64,000 bases of DNA from Treponema sp. (GCA_009777335.1 WRMC01000003.1:1-64000), one strand, 5' to 3'. Numbered from the stretch's first letter, positions 28,320-39,157 are shown. The notes: generated from the letters alone by a model not told the origin. Numbers and translations are program-made.

Positions 28320-28425
28320 TGGTATTATCGTTGCTGACCGATATGCGGAGGCGACAGTGATCCCATAGGAAACTCAGCTGGAAAACCCAGCCGAACTTCC
28401 CGTGGGCTCATTGTCGCCTTTTTTT
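28320..28425 (+). ncRNA. putative leader/sRNA: conserved TGCTGACCGATATGCGGAGGC block plus long terminator hairpin
   Basis: 21-nt block identical to 43770 region; GGCGACA..TGTCGCC then T7. Confidence 0.6.
28350..28425 (+). terminator. intrinsic terminator with long imperfect stem
   Basis: GGCGACA 28350-28356 / TGTCGCC 28412-28418, T7. Confidence 0.75.
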
Positions 28426-28441
28426 ATTGCCCAAGGAGTAC

Positions 28442-29749
28442 ATGAAAATGCTGTATAAAAACAATGCACCACCCCCCGGTGTTGTATACTTTAACTACCG
28501 CACATCGAAGGCTGATCTGCCCGATCCGCAGGGCCTTCCTACACTAATAAAGTCTGAGGCCATGTCTGCCATCACCAGGAACGAAGAAAGCCCCTTGTAC
28601 CGTACCGAGGCCATAGATTACCCCGTAGCAGGTACTGGTGGCATTTATACCGAGGCTTTCTTTGAATCTTTTCTTAACCGCATGAAAGCCCATCCCTTTG
28701 GCGGGAATAAGCTTGGGCATAGTTACCCTGAAAAGAATGACTTTTACACCATCGGTGGCAAGATAGAGAAAAACGGAGATGGAACGGGGACGGTCTTTTT
28801 CAAAATCGTAATACCATCCATGGGCTATGAAACCACTAATTCCGGCTTTATTCGGGACGTACTGGCAGGGAATGTCCATTTCTCTCTTGTAACCCTGCCC
28901 GAATATGAGCTTAGGCAAAATGCCAAGACCAAGGAGATGGAGAAACACTTCGTAAAATCCATTGGAAACGAACGCAACGATGCGGTTCCCTTTGAAGGGG
29001 GAGCCATGCCACAGAGGGTAAGTAATAGCGAATTTGACATTGAGCAGGTAAGAAGTCTGATTGAAAAGGGTCAGATTGATTATAAATCGAAAGGGGATGA
29101 ACTCATTCAGGATGGCCTAGTAACTTATTCCGCATTACGCCGATATGCCGCTAATGCCGATAACCGAACACCCGGACTGACTGACCTCGTATCTCTGGCA
29201 GATAAACTACGAAACAGGAGACATAAAATGGACGATGAAAAAGTCGTAACCAAAGAAGAGGCCATTAAAGTCCTTAACGGTCTTTTTATGAACGGTCTTG
29301 TAACGGTGAAGGATATCCTTGACGGGATAGGCCCCAAGGCCACCGCTTTCCTTCGCAATGAACAGGATGATGCCAATACCGCCCTTGCCAATTCGGTAAG
29401 AGAGTTGCTTGGGGATAAACCCCTGGACAACCTTAAGGTACTGCTTAACACCAAGGCCGAGAACGAAAAGTTCCTGGTACAGAATGCCGTTCGAGCCCAG
29501 GTAGGCACCGAAAGGATTAGCAATGCCAAGGGTGAAGAGGTGGAAAACCCTGCGTACCAATACGCCATGCGTATATGTAACGGCAAGGTAGGGTCTGACC
29601 TTACTGCTGCTCTTGAGGCTCTCAAGAACGATTCGGTCATGCAGACCCTTCTGGCCTCCCAGGCTGACCATCAGTCGGAGTTCAACCGCCTTGAAGGCGG
29701 TGGAAGTGCCCAAAGCAATGCGGCTTCCCCCGCTGTGATGGAGGTGTAA
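28442..29749 (+). CDS. prohead protease fused to scaffold-like C-terminus
   Basis: position upstream of capsid; GHSYPEKN..SLVTLPEYEL; C-terminal helical region. Confidence 0.55.
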   Translation: MKMLYKNNAPPPGVVYFNYRTSKADLPDPQGLPTLIKSEAMSAITRNEESPLYRTEAIDYPVAGTGGIYTEAFFESFLNRMKAHPFGGNKLGHSYPEKNDFYTIGGKIEKNGDGTGTVFFKIVIPSMGYETTNSGFIRDVLAGNVHFSLVTLPEYELRQNAKTKEMEKHFVKSIGNERNDAVPFEGGAMPQRVSNSEFDIEQVRSLIEKGQIDYKSKGDELIQDGLVTYSALRRYAANADNRTPGLTDLVSLADKLRNRRHKMDDEKVVTKEEAIKVLNGLFMNGLVTVKDILDGIGPKATAFLRNEQDDANTALANSVRELLGDKPLDNLKVLLNTKAENEKFLVQNAVRAQVGTERISNAKGEEVENPAYQYAMRICNGKVGSDLTAALEALKNDSVMQTLLASQADHQSEFNRLEGGGSAQSNAASPAVMEV

Positions 29750-29752
29750 CCC

Positions 29753-30124
29753 ATGCCTAAAGTTTACATTGAAAAGCAGTACAACGATGTTGTACGCATC
29801 AGGAACAATCTGGGCCGGGACCTGGAGCAGATGGAGTTCCTTATCATGGGCCAGTTATCCGGGGTTGTTGACCGTAACACCAAGGACGGAGAGTTTGTAG
29901 GCTTACAGATTCAGCCCTTCATGGAAATACAGGTCAACGAAAAAGACCTTGCCCCCCAGGCCAATGCCTATGGGGAAGGTAGGACTATCTTTTTCAACCA
30001 GACCACGGGCCTGTTCGCCGATGCTGCTGGGGCTGGCTTCGTAGCGGTGGGGCAGATTGCCCATAACCGTCTCAATCCTGAAGGTATCGTAACCTTCTAC
30101 AAATACCCCCAAGCGGTGGCTTAA
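29753..30124 (+). CDS. head decoration/stabilisation-like protein
   Basis: position before capsid gene. Confidence 0.5.
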   Translation: MPKVYIEKQYNDVVRIRNNLGRDLEQMEFLIMGQLSGVVDRNTKDGEFVGLQIQPFMEIQVNEKDLAPQANAYGEGRTIFFNQTTGLFADAAGAGFVAVGQIAHNRLNPEGIVTFYKYPQAVA

Positions 30125-30134
30125 GGAGACATAC

Positions 30135-31349
30135 ATGGAAAAAGATCAACTCATCCCTGTCATTGACGGTGATGTATTACACCAGCGGATGGCGAATACC
30201 CGCCTGAGCCGTAATATCGGTGTGTACCAGGGGAACGCCAAAGACAACCTGAACATGGAGCAGGTTGCGTCTTATTACAACCAGGACATTGTGGTTACCA
30301 GTGCTGCTTGGAGGGATTCCGACCGAAGGGCCAGGCTCCACAACTCCATCCGGGATTTAAGAGCCCGCCTTGAAGCCCAGAAGAACGCCAATCAGGGCCT
30401 CGATTCTGCTACCATATCGGAACTCATGGGAGCCTACTTTATTGACATTGTACGGCTTTCCGATGAGATGCCCGATTACACCGGGACCTTGACCACCGTG
30501 TTCAATCGGCCTGATATGCCCAAGGATATCAACCTCCGTGACTTCCTTCCCTACACTGGTATGGAACGGGAGATTAACGGGTCTAACGACAGCGTGCCCC
30601 TCATTGAAGAAGCGGCTGCCGAAAAGGTGTTGATCTCCCTGGTCATTAAGGCTTTCGGACACAAAAACAGCCTTTATGACGTGGTGTTTAATCCCTTCTG
30701 GGATATCAACCGCCTCATGGAAACTGCGGCTACCATTCGCATTGACTCTCGTAACGATGATGTCATTGGGAAGATAGTCAAGGCCACCTATGATGCGAAC
30801 CATTCCCAGGCCCCTGTTACCACTTCGGATACCAGGGACTTACGCATCTACGAAACCGTAGACAGGGCCATAGACAAGCTGTATCGGCTTTTCCATCCCC
30901 AGTTCATACGGAAGCGGATTGGTGAGATGAACCCCCGGATCTACATGCTCCTTAACCCCATGGACAGGCGTAAAGTCCAGCCCGTGGTTTCTGGTGGGCT
31001 TGTAGGTGCAGGTGGGCTCCGCCAGATGGTCAATGCCCTTCCCATAGACGGGATTATCCCCTATGCCCACGGTATCCAGCACGGCTTACCTTGGGGCCAG
31101 GTGGAAGCATTAGACTTCCCCGGCGTGAAAGAAAACGAATTCTATCTGGTGGCGGTAACGCCTTACGGTGGAATGACCTTCATTAAGCGGGACCTGACCC
31201 TTGAAACTGGGACTGGTTCGGTGCTTCAGCTCTCCCGTGAGGAAAGGGCTTGGTATCGGATTGGTGTCACCTTCATGGATTGGCTCATTGGTAAGACCGA
31301 AGACGGCGTAGCCTACGGCGGTATTATCAAGGGGACCTTCCCGGAATAA
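30135..31349 (+). CDS. major capsid protein (probable)
   Basis: position and size. Confidence 0.65.
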   Translation: MEKDQLIPVIDGDVLHQRMANTRLSRNIGVYQGNAKDNLNMEQVASYYNQDIVVTSAAWRDSDRRARLHNSIRDLRARLEAQKNANQGLDSATISELMGAYFIDIVRLSDEMPDYTGTLTTVFNRPDMPKDINLRDFLPYTGMEREINGSNDSVPLIEEAAAEKVLISLVIKAFGHKNSLYDVVFNPFWDINRLMETAATIRIDSRNDDVIGKIVKATYDANHSQAPVTTSDTRDLRIYETVDRAIDKLYRLFHPQFIRKRIGEMNPRIYMLLNPMDRRKVQPVVSGGLVGAGGLRQMVNALPIDGIIPYAHGIQHGLPWGQVEALDFPGVKENEFYLVAVTPYGGMTFIKRDLTLETGTGSVLQLSREERAWYRIGVTFMDWLIGKTEDGVAYGGIIKGTFPE

Positions 31350-31353
31350 GCCG

Positions 31354-31818
31354 ATGACAGAAGCGGAATTCGCAGAAGTACGAAAAATACGGATGATGCT
31401 CAGAGACCCCATTGAGGTGAATGATATCATCTATGCGAATTCCCTTCCTGTCGAGCCTGATGCCCAGGTTGCTTACTATGTAGACAGCCTGGGTGTTTAC
31501 CAAAAATTCAACCACCGAAGAGGCGTTTGGGAACTGCTTATTTTACGCTTAAGCGATGCCTACATAAAAGAGACGGTGGCAGAGAAAGGCGTTCAACGGG
31601 GTGCAATTGCTTTAATTGACTTCATCATCATGGGGTTACAATCTGGGGCAGTTAGTTTCTCCGCTGGGGCAGAAAGTGTCACCAGGGCAAGCCTTGCAGA
31701 TGAGATAGCCCTATTGAAAGAAAAGAAGGCCATCCTAATGGAAGAGACCGGGGCAGGTACAGGCAGAACCTTGCGGACAAGACGATCTGCGATTGGTGGA
31801 GTTATGGAGCTTATGTAA
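31354..31818 (+). CDS. head-tail connector-like protein
   Basis: synteny. Confidence 0.45.
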   Translation: MTEAEFAEVRKIRMMLRDPIEVNDIIYANSLPVEPDAQVAYYVDSLGVYQKFNHRRGVWELLILRLSDAYIKETVAEKGVQRGAIALIDFIIMGLQSGAVSFSAGAESVTRASLADEIALLKEKKAILMEETGAGTGRTLRTRRSAIGGVMELM

Positions 31819-32207
31819 TGGGCTTGTGGGAAAACCATGTTGAAGGGGTAGAACAGCTCATTGATATAAACCCCGTTTCCATCACCTGGGATCGGTATCC
31901 AGTCATTGACAACGGTCGGGGTGTAATGGTGCCTGATCCCAGTGCCCCCCCTGAAAAGCATCAAGCCTGGGTAAGGTTAAGCCATCAAGCTGGTGGGGTA
32001 CAGGATACCTCGGTTGCCTCTGTTGGGCTTACCACTAATAAGTCGATGTATTTGCTTATGCTGTACAACGTGGATTTAAGGAAAGATGAAATTATAACGG
32101 TCGATTTTGGACCTATTAGGACATGGAAAGTCGGGGTAGTGGATGAACTCTTCGTTGAGGGAGAGTGTTATGCCAAGCAAGCCCCATTAGTGAGGGCAGA
32201 TGGATAG
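31818..32207 (+). CDS. head completion protein-like
   Basis: synteny. Confidence 0.45.
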   Translation: MGLWENHVEGVEQLIDINPVSITWDRYPVIDNGRGVMVPDPSAPPEKHQAWVRLSHQAGGVQDTSVASVGLTTNKSMYLLMLYNVDLRKDEIITVDFGPIRTWKVGVVDELFVEGECYAKQAPLVRADG

Positions 32208-32424
32208 GAACGATAGCACCCCTTTACCACCCAGACCCGGGGAAAAGGCCCCTGTTACACAGATTAGGCCAGAATTGGATGCCGTGCCCCTATACATACA
32301 GGGCATGGCAATTCCTTTAACAGAGCAGGAGGCCCTTGGGGTTATAGCCCAGTTATCCAGTGCCTTGCAAACCCGGAGGGCCGGGCAGGGAGCCAATTTA
32401 AGCGAGGTAATGCGGAATGGCTAG
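32200..32424 (+). CDS. hypothetical protein
   Basis: ORF. Confidence 0.55.
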   Translation: MDRNDSTPLPPRPGEKAPVTQIRPELDAVPLYIQGMAIPLTEQEALGVIAQLSSALQTRRAGQGANLSEVMRNG

Positions 32425-32788
32425 TATCAATAAGCAGAGCCTCATGGCAGTGGAAGCCCGTATGAAGGATCTGATGGGACGTAGGACCATTGCCGCTAAA
32501 GCCCTCTGTTCTAAGTACGCCCTCGAGCAGAGCCTGAACATCAAGAAAAAGCAGGGGACGGCCCAGGGGGCAGGGTTTTACTGGACCAATAGGACTTCTC
32601 TGGCAATCCAAGGAATACGGGGATTCACCATTGATGAAGACGATTCTATTGGATTTGGACTTTCCCATACCATGGAATACGGCGTTATTTTGGAGTTGGG
32701 CAAGGGCCGGAAATATGCCGTCCTTGAGCCCACTATAAAAGAGGTTACGCCTAAGTTCATGGAGGCGGTGAAACGTGTCTTTGGTTAA
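32417..32788 (+). CDS. HK97 gp10-like tail-neck protein
   Basis: synteny; YGVILELGKGRKYAVLEP. Confidence 0.5.
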   Translation: MASINKQSLMAVEARMKDLMGRRTIAAKALCSKYALEQSLNIKKKQGTAQGAGFYWTNRTSLAIQGIRGFTIDEDDSIGFGLSHTMEYGVILELGKGRKYAVLEPTIKEVTPKFMEAVKRVFG

Positions 32789-33137
32789 TGCAGTTATTAG
32801 CAGATTAAAGCACGGGTCAATTAAGGATGTGGTCTTGTTTTCAGATGGGATGAAAATCCCGCCACCGCCTTTTGTCATGGTGAAGCCAGAAACGGGGGTT
32901 ATAGAAAACACCAGGCGGATACGGATCATTGTTCATCATACTGCGGGGATGTTTGATGCCCTTGAAAAGTATGTGGCAAACGAAATTGAGCATCTATTAC
33001 CCGGCTGGATAGATGATGATGAAGGTAGGCGATACTCCTTGTATAAGGCAGGGATGACAGATATTACAGCAGAACCCGGAGGAGATACTTACTTCATGGA
33101 ACGAATTTATGTTTCTCCCCTACCGGGGATGCACTAA
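32775..33137 (+). CDS. tail terminator-like protein
   Basis: synteny. Confidence 0.4.
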   Translation: MSLVNAVISRLKHGSIKDVVLFSDGMKIPPPPFVMVKPETGVIENTRRIRIIVHHTAGMFDALEKYVANEIEHLLPGWIDDDEGRRYSLYKAGMTDITAEPGGDTYFMERIYVSPLPGMH

Positions 33138-33154
33138 CAATTGGAGGGAACAAA

Positions 33155-34405
33155 ATGGTTGATTTGACTGGAAAAACTAGGTTTGCTACCTCGGGGTTTC
33201 GTGTACAGAGGCACAATCCCGATGGCACCATACCCACCCCGCAGAGGTTCTTGGGGTTTGCTAACCCCGTAAACCTTACCAGGGTACTAACAGACGGAGT
33301 AGCCCCGTTGACGATTAAGATCGACTCTGAGGCTGCTGTAACCAGGAGCGTGAGCTTTGCCGGGGCTGATAACCTTTCTCGGGTAACCGTTGAGGAGGCG
33401 ATTACCGCCCTTAACGCTGCCAACTTCCCGGAGATGGCTTTTTCCAAAGACGAAAAGACCACCCGCCTCATGGGCCGGTTCACCAGTGGGAGTGCTGCCG
33501 AGATACGGGTCCAGCTTGCCAACGAAGGCACGGGGCCTGTGAATATCAACGCCGGAAGCTATGCCATGACCATAGGGACCAGTACCTTTGTGGCTAACGT
33601 GCCCAGCATCTTGAATGTCCCCGAAGGTGACGACACGGTGCTTGTCTTCGTTGCCTCCACCGTTGGGGTGGTATCAGGGCTACCTGCCAATGACACACCC
33701 ATCAGCCTATCTGACATCAGCCCGTCCTTGCCATCTGACCTCGAGGCCACGGTGCTTGCCACGACCCAGGGGGTAAACCCTGCCATACCCGGAAAGAAAA
33801 TCCAGGTACTGGGGCCTCTGGCCTGTGCCTTAGACTTTGGGCAGGGCCTTAGATTCGGTGGCAACGGGCTGGAAATCCTTTCTTTCTTTGATGACGAGAC
33901 CATCTCCATTGGCCTCCCCAAAGACATAAAGGACAAGGAAGAAATCGACCTGGAAGGTGCCATGGGAACCATCACACGCATGGTCATAGGGGCCACCTTA
34001 CAGGGCCTGTCCCCGGTCATTACCGTGAAGGAAAAGAACTACTCCCTGCTTGAGCTTATCCAGGGGGGTAGTCTTAACCGTGAGACCGGGACTTATAACC
34101 CGCCTTTAAGCAACGAATCGGAGACTCCTTCGTTCTATACGGAGATATACTCCCCTACCTACACTGCTGGGTCTAATACCATCGGTGATATGGCAGCCTA
34201 TGAGAAGATTCTCATTCGCACCATGACTGGTATTGAAGGGGATGTCCCCATTGAAGCAAAAGCCTGGGCTACCTATGCGTACAACTGTACTGCCACGGAG
34301 TACACCGATGAGAACAACACCCGGTTCCCCGCATGGGAAGAGCAGACCCTATCCTTGACGGAGTTTGATGGCCTTAAGGTGAAGGAAATCACCTACAAGG
34401 GTTAA
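33155..34405 (+). CDS. major tail protein (tube or sheath; not resolved)
   Basis: position and size upstream of tape measure. Confidence 0.5.
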   Translation: MVDLTGKTRFATSGFRVQRHNPDGTIPTPQRFLGFANPVNLTRVLTDGVAPLTIKIDSEAAVTRSVSFAGADNLSRVTVEEAITALNAANFPEMAFSKDEKTTRLMGRFTSGSAAEIRVQLANEGTGPVNINAGSYAMTIGTSTFVANVPSILNVPEGDDTVLVFVASTVGVVSGLPANDTPISLSDISPSLPSDLEATVLATTQGVNPAIPGKKIQVLGPLACALDFGQGLRFGGNGLEILSFFDDETISIGLPKDIKDKEEIDLEGAMGTITRMVIGATLQGLSPVITVKEKNYSLLELIQGGSLNRETGTYNPPLSNESETPSFYTEIYSPTYTAGSNTIGDMAAYEKILIRTMTGIEGDVPIEAKAWATYAYNCTATEYTDENNTRFPAWEEQTLSLTEFDGLKVKEITYKG

Positions 34406-34408
34406 GCG

Positions 34409-35212
34409 ATGAAAGAAAGAAACCTCGAAGTCTTGATCGAAGAGAAGATTAAAGCCCGGCTCACGGGAATAAACGCCTTTGGTCAAGACGAGGTATCTTT
34501 TGTTGGATACAACCCCATCGAGAAAATCAGGGGGGCCATGTACTGCTGGGTCATGGTTCCCTTTGAAGGGGTTGATGTCTGGTGCCAGCTACGGTGCCCC
34601 AACGCCACCCAGATAGAGCAATGCGGGGATATATCCAGTATCGCCGCCGAGCAGGTCAATGAAACCGTTAAATATAGCTATGACGACATTATCAAGGTAC
34701 GGAACTATCAAGAGAATATCTGTAAAATTGTCTTTAATATCCCCACCTTTGACCATATCACCCAACTGGTGAATGACAATGACTTTGTGATATCCGAAAA
34801 AAAGGCCGAGTTAGAGGCTTTGACCAAACGCTTTGAAGAGCATAAAGACGAAATGTCAGAGATAGAGAAAAGCATCATTGAAAAGCAGATACAGACCATA
34901 AACCTCCAGCTGGGGTTTATCCTGCCCGATGACACCATGGCTTTTGTTTGCAAGTGGGCTATGGGGAACGATATATCAGACATCAAGCGGTTGAACAGGG
35001 ACAGCCTCTTAAAAGCGGCGACCCTGGCGAAACAGCATAACAAGGCCCCCTCTGACTATGTGTCTGGGATATATACCGACCACAATAAGCAAGACATCGA
35101 CACGTATGCCACCCATATATTGCAGGAGTACCTTAAAGACCAAGATACCTTTAAGAGTGCCAAGCATCAATGGTTTATGGGCGGTAAAGCTAAAGCATTA
35201 CCAAAACGGTAG
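34409..35212 (+). CDS. tail assembly-region protein
   Basis: position. Confidence 0.45.
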   Translation: MKERNLEVLIEEKIKARLTGINAFGQDEVSFVGYNPIEKIRGAMYCWVMVPFEGVDVWCQLRCPNATQIEQCGDISSIAAEQVNETVKYSYDDIIKVRNYQENICKIVFNIPTFDHITQLVNDNDFVISEKKAELEALTKRFEEHKDEMSEIEKSIIEKQIQTINLQLGFILPDDTMAFVCKWAMGNDISDIKRLNRDSLLKAATLAKQHNKAPSDYVSGIYTDHNKQDIDTYATHILQEYLKDQDTFKSAKHQWFMGGKAKALPKR

Positions 35213-35220
35213 GGGGCCCC

Positions 35221-38200
35221 ATGTCCGAGAATGCAGGAACCGTATACGCAGAAATAAGACTCGGCCTCGGTAACCTGGGAAAAGACGTAGACCAAGCCTC
35301 CCACATGATACGGGACATAGAAAAGCCCACCAAGACAACCTCCAATGCGGTGACGAAAAACTTTCAAGTAATGGGCATTGATGTCGGCGGGGCTCTCAAG
35401 AAGATGAGCAGTTCCGGCATATCCCAGATGGCATCCATGGCTACTGGGATGCAAAAAGCCTTCATGGCGGTGCCTATCGTTGGAGCCATTCAGGCTATTA
35501 TCGGAGTAATTAAAAAACTATTCACCGCTACAATGGACTGGATTAAAGAATCTTCCCAGGCTTATATCAAGCACCGGGTAGAACTGGCCCGGCTGGATGC
35601 GGTCTTCCGCACTACTGGGGCTGCCGCTTGGACCAGCACCCGGCAGTTAAAGGATGCTGCTGTTGATTTAGCCACTGCTACAGGTAATTCCCTTAATTCC
35701 ATCATGGAGATGCAGTCCCGTCTCTTGGGCTATACCCAGATCGTAGGAGAAAACTTTGACAGGGCCTCTAAAGCGGCTGTTGATATGGCTGCTGTCATGG
35801 GGATGGATGTCACCTCTGCAGCGGAAACCCTCGGGCGAGCCCTGGACAGCCCCATAGAGGGCTTAACGGCCCTGACCAGACAGGGCTTTAGGTTTAAGGG
35901 GGAGCTGAAAGACCAGATTGTTGAGTTTACCAAAATGGGCAGGGTAGCAGAGGCCCAGGCCCTGATATTGGCGGAAGTGGAGAGCGTCTACAAGGGAGCT
36001 GCCGAGGCCATGAACGAGGTTAGTGCCCAGTCCCGGCTGGAGATTGCCACCGAGCGGTTGGCGGTAGCCCAGGGCGAGACTACCAGCAAGATGACCGAAT
36101 GGTGGACTAAGGTCAGGGCAGAATGGAAAGAGGCCCGAGCAGAGGCCCTGGAATTACGGAATGCCACTCGAAGAAACGAAAGCCCAGATTATTCCACCCA
36201 CATTGCCCAGGTAGAGATGCTGACCAATGCTTACATCACCACGAGGGAAGAGCTGGAGCATTATTATGAAACCATAAGGGCTGGCGAAGCAGTTGACAGA
36301 AATGCCATGGCCCGGCTGGTGATGCTCGATGAGGAAAATGAACTACGCAAGCGTGGAGGAGAGCTTACTCATTTACTTACGCAAGCTACTGAAGTTCAAG
36401 AGGAAGCTGAAAAAGCATTAAATAGAACCAGGATGATGGGTTGGGGATTTACAGAAGAAAAAATCCAAGAAATAATCGAAGAACACCAGAGGCTTAGTGA
36501 ACTTCCATCACACCGTGCCTTCGAGTCATTAGAAGCCAGGCAACGCCGTGTAATGGTAGAAGAATACCTCCAAGCAAATGAAATGCTGATAATCAGTAAC
36601 CAGGCTCTAGCAGATATAACCGCTTTAGTAGATGAAAACACCGCTAAACTCGCTGAGACCATGGGCGAACACGCCAGGAAAACTGAGGACGTAGACAACC
36701 TCGAGGCCCTCCAAGCCAGTTACCGAGAAATTGGAACCGTCCTTGCCAACTCCCTCGAAGAGACCGAACGGGCTTTGAAGGCTGGCCTTATCACCGAAGA
36801 GCAAGCCACCCAGCAACGCATGGCAGCTCATCAGACCGAGGCTAACTCCATAAACAAGCTGATGACCAATGTCATTGCCGCTCGAGAGGCCATGTATGAC
36901 CCCGAGATACAGCAACTGGCCCAGGACTTCTACGACTCCCTGGTGTTGAGCCTTGACGAGGCATCGGCTAAGTACCAAGAGTTTGCCCAGGGAAGCGGTG
37001 AGAAAGGTATCCTAGACCAGCTCCGTGAGATTGAAGAATCAACAGAGCGGGCCATGACAGGTCTCCGGGGGCAGTATGAGCTGGGCATGATATCCACTGA
37101 AGACTATCAAGAGCGGATGTTCCAGCTCCAAAAGTCAGCCGCTGACCAGGCCCGGTCCCTGCTTGAGCAGTATGGCGTAGACCACGAAGATGAAGCCAAC
37201 GAGGCCATCTACAAGCGGGTTGAGGCGATTAACGACCTGTACAAGGCCGAGGTAGAGCTGAAGAACATTGAGCGGGATGAGAAGTTCTACGAAAAGCAGT
37301 TGCAGGACATAAATAACCAGCTACTTAGACGGACAGGGACCCTGGAAGAGATACGGCAACTGGAGAAAGACCTAGCATGGAAGCGGATAACGGAGACGGA
37401 AGAGTTTCGTTCCCTCATGGAAAAGGCTAATGATGAATGTGAAGAGTCTCAGAAGAAGATAGAGGATTTGAAAGCGGCCTTTGAAGAGTTATGGAAAGCA
37501 TCAGACCCTAAGCCATGGGGTCAGCAGATTAAGGACTTCCTGAAAGACTGGAAAGGGCTAATCAGCAACTATGGGCCACAATTAGCATCGTTATATTCTC
37601 AGATTGCCCAGAATAACTACGAAGCAACGAAACGAGCCAATGATCAAAAACTGAGGCTATTGGATGAATACCATAGACGGGAGATGGCCTTATTAGAGGA
37701 AGCCTACTTAGCAAGGAAGGACATCCTTGATAGAGAATTACAGGAAAAACTCTACGCCATGGGGTTCATTGATGCCGCTACCGAAGAACAGCATCAGAGG
37801 GAACTAGAGTTAGCTATTGAATCAGGGGACCAGCAACGGATATTTCTTGCCCATAGCAACCTGGAAAGGTTCTTGATTGAAGAGGAATATCGACAGTTAA
37901 AAGCAGAAGCAGAGGGTCTTTACAATGAAAAGCGGATAGAAAATGATGAAAAACATGCCCAAGAAAAAAAGCAGATCGAATATGATACTGCCATGGCACA
38001 TTGGCAAACGCAATTGAACACAGCAAGAGTAAGCGGAGCATCAGCCATCATGCAAGCCATGGTAAATAAATGGCCTATCCCTGCTGTAGCCATGATTGCT
38101 ATGGCTAAAGCTAATCAAGTTGCTAATCTAAAAGCGATACAAGGAAGTAAACCACAGAAGTACGCCCAGGGTGGTATAGTATCTGGTAGTAGTTACCGGG

Positions 38201-38424
38201 GTGATAATGTCCATGCCATGGTAAACAGCGGGGAGATGATAATAGACATGCAAGACCAGAAAAATCTCTGGGAAATGATAAAGAATGGTGTATCAGGTTC
38301 AAATGAAGAAAAAAACATTACTATAATAGTTCCCGTAAGCCTTGATGGGAGGATACTAACCGAAGTAGTGGCAGAACATATCAATAACGGGTATGGAGTT
38401 ATAAAAGGCAGGGGGATTGTTTGA
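35221..38424 (+). CDS. tail tape measure protein
   Basis: 1067 aa, helical, central hydrophobic segment, position. Confidence 0.8.
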   Translation: MSENAGTVYAEIRLGLGNLGKDVDQASHMIRDIEKPTKTTSNAVTKNFQVMGIDVGGALKKMSSSGISQMASMATGMQKAFMAVPIVGAIQAIIGVIKKLFTATMDWIKESSQAYIKHRVELARLDAVFRTTGAAAWTSTRQLKDAAVDLATATGNSLNSIMEMQSRLLGYTQIVGENFDRASKAAVDMAAVMGMDVTSAAETLGRALDSPIEGLTALTRQGFRFKGELKDQIVEFTKMGRVAEAQALILAEVESVYKGAAEAMNEVSAQSRLEIATERLAVAQGETTSKMTEWWTKVRAEWKEARAEALELRNATRRNESPDYSTHIAQVEMLTNAYITTREELEHYYETIRAGEAVDRNAMARLVMLDEENELRKRGGELTHLLTQATEVQEEAEKALNRTRMMGWGFTEEKIQEIIEEHQRLSELPSHRAFESLEARQRRVMVEEYLQANEMLIISNQALADITALVDENTAKLAETMGEHARKTEDVDNLEALQASYREIGTVLANSLEETERALKAGLITEEQATQQRMAAHQTEANSINKLMTNVIAAREAMYDPEIQQLAQDFYDSLVLSLDEASAKYQEFAQGSGEKGILDQLREIEESTERAMTGLRGQYELGMISTEDYQERMFQLQKSAADQARSLLEQYGVDHEDEANEAIYKRVEAINDLYKAEVELKNIERDEKFYEKQLQDINNQLLRRTGTLEEIRQLEKDLAWKRITETEEFRSLMEKANDECEESQKKIEDLKAAFEELWKASDPKPWGQQIKDFLKDWKGLISNYGPQLASLYSQIAQNNYEATKRANDQKLRLLDEYHRREMALLEEAYLARKDILDRELQEKLYAMGFIDAATEEQHQRELELAIESGDQQRIFLAHSNLERFLIEEEYRQLKAEAEGLYNEKRIENDEKHAQEKKQIEYDTAMAHWQTQLNTARVSGASAIMQAMVNKWPIPAVAMIAMAKANQVANLKAIQGSKPQKYAQGGIVSGSSYRGDNVHAMVNSGEMIIDMQDQKNLWEMIKNGVSGSNEEKNITIIVPVSLDGRILTEVVAEHINNGYGVIKGRGIV

Positions 38425-39157
38425 TATGTACGTTTATCCAGTAAACGCTATTGAAGCATCAATCCCTGTATCTGCTCAGTTACCCATGAGTTCTAATATG
38501 ATGGACCTGTACAACAGGTATCTCGCCTATCAAGTTGATTTTAACGAGCCAATTATAGAGATATCTGGTACATGGCAGAATCCTATTCCCATAAACACAA
38601 TTATCGTGGGCAATACGAATGCCAAGACCGGGGTCATCCGTTTATACAGCCATAATACTCTAATCTATGAGAAACACTTCGTTGTAACTGACATCATTAC
38701 CATCGTGGAGTTTAAGGATGTCTGGAATAACTTCATTACCATGGATGTTACCGAATACAGCATCCAACTAAGCGGTGATGAAATCCTGGCAATAGGCTTG
38801 CTGTTCTTAGGTGAAGCGTGGGAATTGCCAAGGTTTTCTATAATACCTATTGAAGAAATAAGGCTTAGGGGAGATAGTGGTCGGTCGTTCTCAGGACAGG
38901 CAACAGGCATTATAGCAGAGCCCTTACGTTCTTTTACTGCTATATTTACCAGAGTACCCCATGAAATGAAAGCAAAGTTTGATGATTATATACATGGTGT
39001 TCAGAATGTTCTACCCCATGTAATAAACCCGTACCCAGAAGCTACTGATAAGGTTAAGCCCTTTTTCGCTACCGTAGATAGTTATAGCCCAGCGGAAAAA
39101 AGGCATGAAGATAATTTCTTTTGGAACTTTAGTTGCGTATGGCAGGAGGCTAAGTAA
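38417..39157 (+). CDS. distal tail-like protein
   Basis: position after tape measure. Confidence 0.5.
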   Translation: MFDMYVYPVNAIEASIPVSAQLPMSSNMMDLYNRYLAYQVDFNEPIIEISGTWQNPIPINTIIVGNTNAKTGVIRLYSHNTLIYEKHFVVTDIITIVEFKDVWNNFITMDVTEYSIQLSGDEILAIGLLFLGEAWELPRFSIIPIEEIRLRGDSGRSFSGQATGIIAEPLRSFTAIFTRVPHEMKAKFDDYIHGVQNVLPHVINPYPEATDKVKPFFATVDSYSPAEKRHEDNFFWNFSCVWQEAK

